Shown here one piece after another: positions 50,761-62,290 of a DNA stretch of 64,000 bases. The notes beneath the pieces were generated by a model. The model made no database searches and had not been told where the DNA came from. It saw nothing but the letters and a program-made list of their open reading frames with translations. How positions within the stretch are numbered: the stretch's first letter is position 1; the number at the start of each line of letters is the position of its first letter. A program made the position numbers and the translations under genes. The stretch comes from Typha latifolia (Eukaryota; Streptophyta; Magnoliopsida; Poales; Typhaceae), in the NCBI GenBank assembly GCA_019914945.1, contig CM034102.1:5197501-5261500 (forward strand), given 5' to 3'.

Positions 50761-53700
50761 TTTAGTGTTACAATTTTGATCTTGTGACAACCTGCTTTTT
50801 TATTTTAATACAACATGTTTCTATTTCAAATTTGGATATATTCATTAAATTTGATTTTTTTGATGATTATCTCTTGAATAGATCAGTAAAAAAAATTATA
50901 ATCGTGAAATTGTTTTCAAATACACCCTTTTAATATTGACAATTACAGAATCCTCTTTTGCTATGGAAATCCACAAATATTTCCATAGCAAACTTGCTCA
51001 ACTCTCCATGAATGAATTTGCCATAAATAAGGTCAATTCTAGAATAGATATTTCTTTTTATTATTCCTAAAATGAGTTCTTTATTTAACAAATAAATATT
51101 CTTGAGTTCACTTATATTCTGAAATAAGAGTGTAATAATTACTTTTTGTGTGATATAAAGTAAAGAAAAAGATAAAAAAATATGCTTTATTTTTTATAAA
51201 ATTATCATAAATACCTTTGATTTTTATAAATTATGTCAATGTGATATATATCAAGGGTAAATTAATAATTGAGTTAGTATGTTGTATAAGATATAATTTT
51301 GAAGAATAATACTTGTAATAGAACGAGGTCGTTATATTTAGCTGTTATTTTGGAATTAGGAATTGTATTTGAAATAAGAAAAAACTTATGCTTGAAATAA
51401 ATGGGGACTTAATCAAATGACCTGAGTGACCTAGCAAATTTCTCCACGCCCTCAATTTTGATTAAAATAAATTACAAACATTAATTAAAAAGCAGTAGAA
51501 GTATGAATGCAATGAGATTTTGTCGTGGTCCAGGGAGATCCGTACCGTTCGCCAAACAAATCTCAGACCCAAGAATTGTGGAGCATCCAAAGACTATTCT
51601 CATATAATAACTATCAAGTCTCCAATTATTTCACTAGGCTAACGACATATGAACACACTATACGCTGTCGATTCTTAGGACATTAGGTTATGGTACAGGC
51701 TAGATCCAAGAGATAAAGGTTCCCCCACCAATCAATTTCGTACGTGGACAAATCCAAGGAGAATTAGGAGCTTAGCAGGAAGTTACAATGTACAAATGTT
51801 TCAAAGCAAATATAAGCTCATTTTAAGTGTTTTGGAACACAATCAAAGTGTTATTGATCGGTCTTATTAAACTCTCTTTTCCTAATTGACTAAAACTCAA
51901 AGTGCCTTTCAGATACAATTTATTCCACAAGAAGTCACTTGGCCGATCAAATTCTTTTTCATTCTTCTCTCATTTTTGTTGTCACCGATGGCTCTTTTAT
52001 CAGGTTGGCAGAGGTGAAAATCATGTGTCTTTGTTGACTAAGCATATGCATACAATAATTAGCACGGTTTTATTTTTTAAGCGCACGATTAAAATCGTTG
52101 TATATATATATATATATTCTAAACAAACACTCACACAAGATTAGGAATCTCAATAATAAGGTATATAAACCTAATTAAGGTTAGGTTTATAGGTCTTGAC
52201 TAGGGTCAAAGTCCATATCTTTTTATTTTTTCCCCAAAGTCTTATTATTTATGTATTTAAATTTATCTCCAACGCCCGCCCGCCCGCCCGCCCGCTTGCG
52301 TCATGTTGTGACGCCGGAATGCGTGACGTCATTCCATCGACTTGCCACGGCTGAGAAAATCTATTACAAAAATTCGTGCGTCCACGTCGATCATATCATC
52401 CATCCAATAATGATACGTTTAGCTTGACTTGACTTGAGACGTGACTTCGTTCCGTCTTCCTCCGTTAATTATGAAACGAGAAATTCCGACGAAGCTTCCT
52501 AAAAGTGCCAAGATATCATTGTACGTAAATCACGTACGTAGAAAACAATAGAAAGCCCATCGTTGATGTAATGTTGAATATTATTAAGAGCTTGAGTAAT
52601 GGTAGGTCTTGTGAATGTTGTTGTCGATTAGTATTTTTCAATGTATTAAATTTCAAGACGACAAGTTGGGCCATAGTTTTGACACTAAATATATAGAAAT
52701 TAACCACCTCTATCTCATCTTTAGTTTTTTTTTCTTTTTCTTTACATGTATATTCCTTTTAAAAAATTTATTTGCATGATTTCCTTACCTAAGGTACATT
52801 TCCTATGTTTTTTTTTATAATTTTCTTACCTTTACCTGAGGTGAAAAATGTCATATAATATGTTTTACTAATAGCATGATGTTATATTGAATTAATTAAT
52901 TTGTATTCAATATGGTAATTGATATAGAAAATAATTTCCTTACGTAAGGTAATTATTATTTTGTTAAAAACCAAACACTAAAATATGCATAAACTTAAAG
53001 CAAGTGATTAATTTGCATATAAAAACGTCAATAAACATATCTTTGAATAGTTTTGATCACCAACCAAATAAGGCTTAAATTCTAAGTAATTTGATAGACA
53101 AAGTGACATAAATATAAATTAATATATACAAATAATTGTAAAGATATTTCTGTCTAGGTTTAAGAAATAAACATATAGAAAGACGTCGTTTGCTTCGTGC
53201 ATAAGATTTTTTAGAGATAATTTTATACATACTCTTAAATGTAAATTAGATATATTTATAACTTTATTTATATTTTATTGTTTGGTTGTAAAATATGATG
53301 AGTATTTTAAATATATTTATATAATACTTTATATTTATGTACTAAACTATGAATAAATATATATATTAACGGTAATAGAAATTTTGCTTAAAAAATATGG
53401 ACAACTTTATGGCATTCTGCCACTTATGATAAAATTTAGTATATAACTTATAATGTGAGTTGTCTTATATAAGATTCGACTAATATATATACATATAAAT
53501 AAGATATTTAGTTATAAAATATATTTAAAAATATCTAATTTATGAATATATACCCCTTATGCAATAAAATGCCATCTAAGAGTTAATCATCATCGTTGCC
53601 ATGTCGGTCTTTGAAAATTTGAAGATGGAGGAGAGAAAATGAGTCCTTCCAAAAGATATAGAAAAGAAAAATGAAAACACAACGTGTATGAATAGATAAA

Positions 53701-53929
53701 TAAAACCAAGTGTTTGGAGGGATATTCAAGTATATATCAAATTTTGAAGAGTATATGAGTAAATAAAGGAAACCCTCATTTTTAAAGTAAATTTCCTAAT
53801 GACGTTTCTCTCAATAGGAAATAATTAAATTTTTGGTAAAGCAAGTCATTGCTTAGGTCTGAAGAGTTTACACATGGCACCGGATAACATTTTACAAATA
53901 CCATGCACTACTTATTAGTGTTAAAAACC

Positions 53930-53930
<1 letters not shown>
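50761..53930. other. AT-rich intergenic DNA with a promoter-like GC island
   Basis: Mostly AT-rich without genes. A GC-rich island at about 52,270-52,460 holds the (CCGC)n repeat and a TGACGTCA site, described separately. The remainder, up to the long TA repeat, has no visible features. Confidence 0.5.
52273..52331. promoter_or_regulatory. Orphan GC island: (CCGC)n repeat and TGACGTCA bZIP site
   Basis: A tetranucleotide repeat, five to six units of CCGC, spans about 52,273-52,295. It is followed at 52,324-52,331 by the palindrome TGACGTCA, a perfect bZIP (CRE/as-1-like) site. More ACGT cores occur nearby (52,390-52,450, 52,510-52,545). This looks like a promoter, but no open frame or hairpin follows on either strand within 2 kb. 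It may be the remnant of a lost gene or the promoter of a non-coding RNA. Confidence 0.4.

Positions 53931-53940
<10 letters not shown>

Positions 53941-53993
<53 letters not shown>
53941..53993. repeat. (TA)n microsatellite, about 26 units
   Basis: An uninterrupted TA run of about 53 bp, with more TA words on both sides. Likely unstable in length. Confidence 0.95.
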
Positions 53994-53995
<2 letters not shown>

Positions 53996-54736
53996 ATTAT
54001 ATATATTACATACACTAACTTGTGGATTAGTTAGGAATGAACATATAAGTATAAATTAAAATGAGCATAAAAATGATGCATTATTGACGGGGTGACAACT
54101 AATTAGATAAGCTCTATATATATGTACCATCGTGACTCGGATCATTGACGTCCACTGCCCGTGCACGTGATGAGGACGATTGCCATGTCTGCTTAATTTA
54201 GTACATCGACGTGCCGATGCTTGAAAAGGTTTGTGTTAAGACCTAAACCTAATTTGCTTGACTTGACTTAAACAACGACTTCTTTTGGTCCCCTTAATCC
54301 ACCACTAAACCAAGTCATTTCTATTTATCCAAAAGTTCTACATATTTGCCCAAATTTTACTGTACAATTCAATTGGGTCCAAAATCAAGGCCCAGTCCAT
54401 GAACTTATTGGGCCTAATTTAAGTTGGGCTTTTAGCATCTCTCGCCCAACTTTAATTATTTTCCCAGTACGGAGCACAATGAGCTCAAATTATTTTCTAT
54501 GGGATTGGACTAGGAAAGCATATTTTAATTCGTTAAATTATATATATATATATATTTGAAATTTGAACTGGCTCAAGCTCGGATATGAGTTTCACCTGGC
54601 ATAGAAGTTTTATAGGGGAATTCGTTCCGCTAGTCGGCTATTCTGGACTTGGAGTAGATCCGGTGAGTCTAGAGGCGATCAGGGAGCGAGCAACAGCTGT
54701 CGCTAGTCCAACGAACCCACCGCCCACAACGCGTCC

Positions 54737-54883
54737 CGCAGAACTTATTCTCCGCCGTCGGATCTCAGTGGCCAAACCGATTCCGATTAAACGTAGGAAC
54801 CAGGATCACCGCCGACACCGCTTCTCGCAGAACTTATTCCCCACCGTCGGATCTTAGCGGCCGAACTGATTCCGATAAACGTT
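54737..54883. repeat. ~60-bp direct duplication in the CIPK promoter
   Basis: CGCAGAACTTATTC followed by CC(G/A)CCGTCGGATCT and GGCC(A/G)AAC and GATTCCGAT occurs at 54,737-54,796 and again at 54,826-54,883, an 89-bp period. Copies differ at about 6-8 positions. They lie 25-170 bp upstream of the TATA box, so they may duplicate a regulatory module containing CCGTCGGAT. Confidence 0.75.
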
Positions 54884-54905
54884 ACAACTGTCCAAGCCCT
54901 CCACC

Positions 54906-54914
54906 TATATATAG
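54906..54914 (+). promoter_or_regulatory. TATA box of the CIPK gene
   Basis: TATATATAG about 240 bp upstream of the kinase ATG, followed by the telo-box AAACCCTAAA at 54,933-54,942 and a TCTCC-rich leader at 54,970-55,030. The arrangement puts the transcription start near 54,940. Confidence 0.65.
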
Positions 54915-55032
54915 AACCCCAAAGGAAAAGGCAAACCCTAAACCCAACTCAAAATTACGCAATACTAGAGTCCTTTCCTCTCCTCTCCTCTCCTCTTGTG
55001 TCTCTTCATCTCATCTCATATCATCTCAGGGA

Positions 55033-55062
55033 ATGCAGCACGATGAAGAGAACCACCTCTGA
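55033..55062 (+). CDS. Upstream ORF 1 of CIPK (9 codons)
   Basis: ATG at 55,033, stop TGA at 55,060-55,062, coding for MQHDEENHL. It lies in the predicted leader after the TATA box. The start context is weak (C at +4). It overlaps uORF 2 in another frame. Translation is not demonstrated; it is reported because uORFs commonly reduce expression of the main frame. Confidence 0.45.
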   Translation: MQHDEENHL

Positions 55063-55132
55063 TCTCGCCGGGAAGCGCAAGAACCAAGGCGGCGACAGGA
55101 GCCGCCACCGCAAGCACGTCGAGGACGGCTAG
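55043..55132 (+). CDS. Upstream ORF 2 of CIPK (29 codons)
   Basis: ATG at 55,043, TAG at 55,130-55,132, a 29-residue basic peptide beginning MKRTTSDLAGKRKNQ. It overlaps uORF 1 by 20 nt and ends only 19 nt before the kinase ATG, leaving very little room for reinitiation. The kinase ATG has a strong context (AACATGG). It is not in frame with the kinase. Expression is inferred only. Confidence 0.45.
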   Translation: MKRTTSDLAGKRKNQGGDRSRHRKHVEDG

Positions 55133-55151
55133 CAAAAACACCCTAATTAAC

Positions 55152-56309
55152 ATGGCGCTGAAGGAGAAGGGCGTCGTCATCCATGGACGCTACCAGCTCG
55201 GCCGCCTCCTTGGCTGCGGTAACTTCGCAAAGGTCTACGTCGCCCGCGACCTCCGAACCAACGAGGACGTAGCCATGAAGGTCGTCTCCAAGGAGATGGT
55301 GGTCCGCCTCGGCATAGCGGATAATATGACGAGGGAGATCTCCGCCATGAAGAGGGTCGCCGCCCACCCAAACATCGTGCACCTCCACGAGGTCATGGCC
55401 ACCAAGTCCAAGATCTACCTCGTCATGGACCTCGTCGGCGGCGGCGACCTCCTTTCCAAGCTTGGCAGCCGCGGCCACCTCACCGAAGATTCGGCGCGCC
55501 GCTACTTCAGCCAACTCATTTCCGCCGTCGCTTTCTGTCACAGCTGCGGCGTCTACCACCGGGACTTGAAACCTGAGAACCTCCTTATCGACGACGCCGG
55601 AGATCTCAAACTCGCCGATTTCGGCCTCAGCGCACTCGCGGAACCCGTGAGGCCGGACGGGGGCGCACTCCTCCGCACCTCGTGCGGGACCCCGGCCTAC
55701 GTGGCGCCGGAGATGCTAGAGCCGGAGATCGTGGCGAAGAAGGGCTACGACGGCGCAAAGGCCGACCTCTGGTCGTGCGGGGTCATACTCTTCGTCCTCC
55801 TCGCCGGGTTCCTCCCGTTCCGTGGCGACAACCTCGCCGCCATGTATAAGAAGATCCAGCGCGGCGAATTCGAATGCCCCCCGTGGTTTTCCTCCGGCGC
55901 GCGGCGAGTAATCACCAAGCTCCTCGACCCCAATCCCGGCACCAGGATCACCGTCGAGAAGCTCGTCGAGATGACGTGGTTCAAGAAATCACTGGCAGTT
56001 CCAAAGAGCACGCTAGAAGTGGAGAAAGATAGAAAGATGAGTAAGAAAGATGAGGAGGAGGACAAGACAGAGATGATCAACGCCTTCCACATAATATCGA
56101 TGTCGGAGGGGCTGGACCTCTCGCCTCTGTTCAAAAACGGAGGAGGGAGGAGTGACAAAGAAACATCGAGGCTGGAAGCGTTGGCAGCGCGGGCGGTGGA
56201 GAGGAGCAAAAAGGACGACGGAGAAAGCGTAGAGTTTCGGAAGATTTGCGGCGAGGAGACGCGGCCTGCGATCGATGCAGTTTGGTCAGCCGCCTCCGCC
56301 GCCGTTTGA
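55152..56309 (+). CDS. CIPK: CBL-interacting protein kinase (CIPK/SnRK3), intronless, short C-terminus
   Basis: Predicted 385-aa Ser/Thr kinase of the calcium-sensing CBL-CIPK system. The kinase domain covers about residues 12-270: glycine loop GCGNFAKV, Lys43 in VAMKVV, HRDLKPEN catalytic loop, DFG, and the activation segment TSCGTPAYVAPE. The NAF/FISL motif that binds CBL sensors is at about 309-328 (INAFHIISMSEGLDLSPLF), with Asn-Ala-Phe at 310-312. After it only about 55 residues remain. The final VEFRKICGEETRPAIDAVW resembles the last residues of intronless-clade CIPKs, but most of the PPI module that binds PP2C phosphatases is missing. CIPKs are usually 420-460 aa. The frame is clean with no stop or frameshift, so this is either a genuine short CIPK or one with an internal deletion. 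Codon use is strongly GC-rich. Confidence 0.95.
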   Translation: MALKEKGVVIHGRYQLGRLLGCGNFAKVYVARDLRTNEDVAMKVVSKEMVVRLGIADNMTREISAMKRVAAHPNIVHLHEVMATKSKIYLVMDLVGGGDLLSKLGSRGHLTEDSARRYFSQLISAVAFCHSCGVYHRDLKPENLLIDDAGDLKLADFGLSALAEPVRPDGGALLRTSCGTPAYVAPEMLEPEIVAKKGYDGAKADLWSCGVILFVLLAGFLPFRGDNLAAMYKKIQRGEFECPPWFSSGARRVITKLLDPNPGTRITVEKLVEMTWFKKSLAVPKSTLEVEKDRKMSKKDEEEDKTEMINAFHIISMSEGLDLSPLFKNGGGRSDKETSRLEALAARAVERSKKDDGESVEFRKICGEETRPAIDAVWSAASAAV

Positions 56310-58519
56310 TCAACAATCAACGGCGGAAATTCGCATACGGTGTCCATTTTTTTGAATTGTAGAAGCCACAGATAGGAGATATCTTGTTTAGGATACGAAT
56401 AAAGGTTACATAGTTTTTCTCAATCTTCTCTTCATTTTATTCGTTATCTTTTTGAAAAACGGTTGCAGGATACAACATGGATGGGCCTTTGGCCCAGCAA
56501 TATATATCCTATCCGGATATGTTGCTAGATTTGCTAGTCAAGCATAGCATCCAAACATGATCCATAATAATATTATGATAATATGACTCAAACATATGAC
56601 ATGTATAAGTCTCTAGGATAATAAGCCAAAACCAAATTATTTCCCTCAAGGATAATAAAATGACAACGAGGTAAAAAGTTCAAGAGAGGCTATCTCAAAA
56701 AACAAAACAAAAAAAAGAACACAATTTATTTAAACAATTTTTTAATATTACATATTAAGAACATAATTTATAATATTACATGTTTGGATTAAAGATATAT
56801 GATTCATTATAAATCTTTAAGATTTTAAAACACGTAATCATAAATTGTATTTTAAAATATAATTAATATTAATGTAATGTGTTTAGATTTTATGCATGAG
56901 CATTTACACAAGTTATGAGATATTTGATAAAGAATCTTGGTAAAATATGCTACTTCGTAAAAATTTATACTTATCTTATTTCTAAAAAACATTTATAGTT
57001 ATCTTTAAGAGATAAGTACCTTTATTTCTAAAAGGTATTTAAGGTATATGAAAATAGGTTTAATGTAGCCTTAATTTGGAAATCATATTTTATAAGGTGG
57101 TCTACAATCATATTGAGATCATCTTTTGGAGGCCATTAGAGATCACTTCTCAAATAAAACGTGCTAAATCATTCTCAATTCTATGCATCTACAATGGATC
57201 TGAAAAAACTACGTCTCGAGGAGCACTAAGATGAAATGATTAACTTCGAGGGTAACTAAGATGAAATGATTAACTTCGAGGATCACCAAGGTTATGAAAC
57301 CTATCTCACAAAAAACAGTGTGTCACGGGGTTTAACGAGCAATATTGGTACATATTAAGCCATGGGAACCGCCGAGTGATTTGTAAGCTTCTTTGTTAAC
57401 TGCAACAAGTTTCAATGCTTGATTTCAATCCGAGTTTGGATCTTTTTACTCATTTTGAATATATTTTTTTAACATGAAATATTTTATATTTATGATTATT
57501 TATTCATAATTTATTTTCTACATATTATTATAGTAAGCACAATGCGAGCAAAATCATAAAAACTATATATTTCTAATAATTTTTAATTCAATCCAAATAC
57601 AATTAATTTGGCAACTAGTCATTCTAAAAAAAAAATGAACACAATGTTATCTAAACAATTATCAAATATCACAAATATTCGGATTACAGATAAATAAATA
57701 ATTCATCATAACGCTGCAAAGGTTCGAAACAAATTTGAATATGGGTACACATGATCATGCCATCAAAATCACAAAAACTATAAACGTTCTTTGAACCATC
57801 ATATTTCGTAATTTTTTGCAAGGTTTAATACCAGTCTTATCGTCTAAATATATACCAAAGCTAAAATGTTTTGTTTAATAGAGTAGCATTTCCTATCGAC
57901 ATTTCTCAAAGTACCCGAGTATGACAGTTTTGATCCTTAGGAAATAATTTTGATCCCTATTGAATGTGGACTGTGGAGGCCTTCTTATTAATTTCCTTGG
58001 TGTTGCATCTTCCTTATCTTATAATTGTTTCAAGAGAAGTTGATCATTGACCCATCTTACGCTTTTACTACTAAGTTGTTCTTTCTTCGTAGTTATTGTA
58101 TGATTTATTTAGAACATCATTCTTTGATGATAACATCACTATTACTTGGGTTCTGCTTTTATTTACTTGTGATACTTTCACTATTGTATGGTCTATAATT
58201 GAGTTTACTTGGCTAGAAGATTGAAATATATCAAGAAAAGTTAACACAGTCTCGATTCAATCAATTTTGCAGATGACATTATTCACAGGGAGATCAACAT
58301 ATCCCAATAGCTTTTAACCCACATTGATGGGCCTAACGAGCAACAGGCAGCACCTTCAATTTTATAATTAACTTTCATGTCATAATCTTTTGTTAAACTT
58401 TTTATGTACATATAATCCAATTACTTTGTTTATCATTTTAGCATGCAAGAGACAAATTTTAATCAATTCAATATGTTTTGAGTGTAAATTGTGCTTGACT
58501 TAATTGTGCTAATTATCTT
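56310..58519. other. AT-rich intergenic DNA downstream of CIPK
   Basis: No genes. A 30-bp tandem pair, ACTAAGATGAAATGATTAAC..., occurs at 57,224-57,253 and 57,254-57,283. The rest is AT-rich with no features. Confidence 0.55.
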
Positions 58520-58690
58520 TTCTCTGCAGAAAATATCTATGCCGATAAATTCTTTTTTGCCACTCTATATTTTGTATTGGCGGATCCTAAACGTCGCTAA
58601 TTGTAATTTTGCCGCTATAGAGCTATACCGGTGAATATTTCCTACGTATAGGCCAAGTATCTTGTATTGGCTTCATTAATCCACTTAATC
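58520..58690. mobile_element. Possible CACTA-like subterminal sequence fragment
   Basis: Contains repeated GCCGATAAAT, TTTGCCACTC, TTGGCGGATCC, CGTCGCTAAT and TTTGCCGCTATAG words in quick succession. Alternating GCCG/CGGC words in AT-rich context resemble the subterminal regions of CACTA (EnSpm) elements. The CACTA terminus itself was not found. It abuts repeat copy B, so the two may belong to one larger element. Confidence 0.3.
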
Positions 58691-58740
58691 CTTCTCCATT
58701 TTCAAGCTCTCCAATTAGTTACTAAGACTACTCAATTTTT

Positions 58741-59392
58741 TTTCTTCAGTGCCATAGAGTTAATTTTTTATCAATCAGTTTGATGAAGATCTAATGGTTA
58801 AGATCATTAACGGTATAATTTTTTTTAGATATATAATCTTGCACATTATTTTTTGATAATTATATTATCTTAATAATAAGGGTATTGATGTCTTTTATAA
58901 TTAACTTGATGAAAATTTAATTACATTTTATCTTTTTGATTATTTTTTATTATTTACATATATCTCCCATTAGTTTAAGCTTGATTTAAATTAAATTTTA
59001 ATAAATAGAGATAGAGAATTATATTTAAATTGAAGTTTATCTCCAAATAATTAAATTTAAATTATTTAATATTAAATGATATCTTCTATAATTAAGGCAT
59101 AATTATATTTAAGAGAGAAATCTTAATGGAAGAAAAAAAAAAGTGTAGAACGCTTCTTCTCAACCGTAAAGTTAATTGTTTATCAATCAGTTTGATGAAG
59201 ATCTAATGGTTAAGATCTTTAACGGTATAATAAGAAAATTGGGAAGTTAGGCACACATAATTAAATCTTCTTAACTAGTATACTATTTTTCTTACGTAAT
59301 GTGGTTTTGGAACTGGTACCGGGTATGAAAAGTGGCTATTATAGCCTTTGGATTAAGATTTTAATTTTTAAAAGTGCATTGAAGTATTTGTC
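58741..59392 (-). mobile_element. Copy B of the ~0.7-kb repeat element (inverted to copy A)
   Basis: Reverse complement of the element at 47,093-47,840, about 10.9 kb away. Both copies keep the internal direct repeat with core TTAACCATTAGATCTTCATC near each end (here about 58,750-58,820 and 59,160-59,235). Copy B lacks the ~55-bp AT-rich segment of copy A. Similarity ends at GACAAATACTTCAATG on one side and near TTCTTCAGTGCCATAGAG on the other. Confidence 0.65.
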
Positions 59393-61562
59393 TTTTTTTT
59401 TTCTTCTTCAATTTATAGGAGCAATGAAAATTTCGGTAGAGATATGATTCATAGTTTGAGTTGGTTTACATCGATATTCAAAGTTAAAGTCAATCAAACC
59501 ATCAAACTTGAATCCTACTCAATTTAGGAAAATGAATCCTAGTTGGGGTACTAGGAAAATCGAATAGTACTGGCACTATGAACAACCAAACTAATATGAA
59601 TAAGTGAAACAAGTAAGTGGAGAAAAAGTAAACTTGAGAGCAAATAGAAAAGGTAAACATGTAAAACAGAATAATATAAATTTTTAATGAGAAAAACCTC
59701 TCTCACTAAAGAGAGAGAGAAAAAAAAATCATATATCTGCCTAAAGTAGATTGATATACTTACATAAATCATATATATGAGATTCTTGCATTCTTACACA
59801 CCGACTACTATTGATAAAAGTATGTCTCTCTTACTCGAAGTCCTTCTTGATTAATTACTCCATGACGTAGAAAACTTCCGATTTGTTTCACCATGTACCG
59901 ATCTACAAGTTGATCTCTTCAGCACTCTGACATATAGAGTAACTCTCCCATTCTTTAATAAAAATATATAGTCAATGATGGAAACCTAGAGCTCTCCAAG
60001 TGTATAATTTGATCTCCCTTTGAGTCCCTCCTAATAATAATTGGGTTGATCCTCCCTCTAACCTTTGATTCTACTCTGTTGACTCATTGTTTGACAAGCA
60101 CTCATACTCAAATAGTTTCTTACAATTGATAGAAAATTGAAAACTTCAAGTAAGAGATTTTAGGATGAATTATTTGTGTTTTCATAGATTTTGGTCCTCT
60201 TTTATAAATATTAGGAACGTCTATATGATTCGTACTAATAGAGTTTATTATAGAAAAATTCAAGTCTAAACAGGAGTGCGCACTTTGACTTTTTGGGTGT
60301 GCATCCAGTCCTACTAAAATTATAGAATACATATTCTTTTATGCCAGGATGTGCACCCACCATGTAGTGCTAAAAAAACATCAAAAATTTTTTTTGACTA
60401 ATTTTGAGTTCGTTCTTTGACTCCCTTCATATATATACACTCTTGTACAAAATATTTATCTTAATCTTACATTAATTAAAAATTATACAACATATTTCTT
60501 CATTATATAAAATTACACTAACAATATAAAAGGTCTCTCCCATTTGAGTTTATAAGCTGCTACATTGTGGACCTTCAACAAAGCTTGAGTTTATTAATCG
60601 ATGTGACAGTTCCTCAAGGAATCTAGACATGTTACTGTGCTTCAATAACATCAGGCTGAGCTCACTAATCGACGACCCATTTCCTGAAAAGAATCTTAAC
60701 ATGTTAATGCTTTTTTAAATTATTTCGTGCTTCCCACCCTAAGACATGATCTTATAAACTAATGATGATCCCAAACAACTGGACTAACCCCACCACTAGC
60801 TTCATATGCACACATCCACGACCAACATGAATAATTTCATGGGCTTCCCCTAATTATACGCATTATCAATCTGTTTATCTTCTCCCGTATGTCTTACACT
60901 ATTTAGTCTATTACCCCGTGCCATGTAGTCATATAGGAATTATTAATTTAGGATAATGCTAATGCACTCCACAGACCATTTATTGCCTTGTACTTAACGA
61001 GGAAACGTCATGTATCACAGTACACAGTTTTCTTTGATTGATTGAAACCCGTGTGATAAGGACAGATCATGTGGGACAAAGTTTTCCCAATTATAAGGTT
61101 GAAATAGTCTCTATTATTCTTGCCATTCTTTTTCATAAAACTTACGCAGATTCAGAATTCATTTAGTGTGATTTCAATGTGGATCAATCTGTCGAATTAG
61201 TTTGGAAACTCCTTAAATATGTGTCGATATATTGATGAACATATTTAAATACATCAATCACTCGGGAAAGATAATGCAAGGGGCAGTAGGATTTAAACAA
61301 GTATGATAAGAACTGTCAGATGTATCTGGTCAAGAAAATGTGAAAGAGGAACACGACTTGTTTGTTAAATAATTATACGAACCATAAACACATTATTGGT
61401 AATACGATTTACTTATATTTATATAAGTTATGTTGATTATAAATAAGTTTTATTAAACATTACCCCGTTTAATAATTGAGTAAGATGGATCATGAGCCAA
61501 TTTATATTAAACTCAAATATTAAACGAATTATGAATCTGATTATATTGAATTTAAATTTATG
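59393..61562. other. Gene-free AT-rich DNA
   Basis: No protein family or RNA gene is visible. The segment 59,540-60,420 has mixed composition and could be old retrotransposon sequence, but no ends were found. Confidence 0.45.
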
Positions 61563-61875
61563 TAACACCTTGGAATCCATTTGGGGTGAAAAATTGCAAG
61601 TTTTTGACCAAACTAGTCTTGCTCTAAATTTTTTTTTGTATCGAAATTGACTATCCCTCAAACTTATTACTAAATAGAGTTTAATTCACTATAGCCCTAA
61701 TAAAAATGTTGAACTTTTTAGCGTTTATGTTTATAAATCTCTTTAACTTAGTCTTTTCATAATTTAAAGCAAAAAAATGTCTAACGATAAAAATGTTAAT
61801 CCGATTAGCATTTTTGTTAAAGCTACAATGAATTAAACTTCATTTGATAATAAATTTGAGTAACAATCTATTTCG

Positions 61876-61927
<52 letters not shown>

Positions 61928-62290
61928 GGTTTAATTTAGTCAAAAACTCAAAAAATTACTAGTCTTCTTGGATGCAAAGGATTAGAATCCAAAATCTCTT
62001 TATATATATAAAACGCTGAACTGTTCAGCGTTTTATGTATATAAATCTCTTTAACTTAGTATTTTAGTAGTTCAGATAAAAAAAATTCTAACGGAAAAGA
62101 CCCTCACCCGATTAGGGTTTTTGTTCAAGTTATAGTAAATTTGACCTTATTTGTTAATAAGTTTGAGTAATAATCTATTTGCTCAATCTATTATATATAT
62201 ATATATACATAGTCTAATTTGGTCAAAAGCTTCAAAAATTGCTACCCTTCATGGATGCAAAAGATTGGACCCCAAAATCTCTTGGATTGA
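61563..62290. mobile_element. Foldback/MITE-like element with an internally duplicated arm
   Basis: Left arm (61,563-61,705) contains TTTTTGACCAAACTAGTC and CTCAAACTTATTACTAAATA. These recur in inverted orientation in the right arm (62,105-62,290) as TCTAATTTGGTCAAAAGC and GTTAATAAGTTTGAGTAA. The right arm is present twice in tandem with a period of about 308 bp (TAAATCTCTTTAACTTAGT at 61,734 and 62,042; GGATGCAAARGATT at 61,971 and 62,254). A (TA)n run at about 61,877-61,924 interrupts the inner copy. A 25-bp perfect palindrome (AAAACGCTGAAC-T-GTTCAGCGTTTT) marks the junction near 62,010-62,034. No open frame, hence non-autonomous. The exact termini and target duplication remain undetermined. 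Confidence 0.6.

Noticed and set aside
55745..56347. 200-aa frame antisense to the CIPK gene
   Set aside because: A shadow of a GC-rich coding sequence; it is Ser/Leu-rich low complexity without a domain.
47093..59392. The two 0.7-kb repeats as LTRs of one large retrotransposon
   Set aside because: They are inverted relative to each other, the intervening DNA holds a host CIPK gene, and no gag/pol coding sequence is present.
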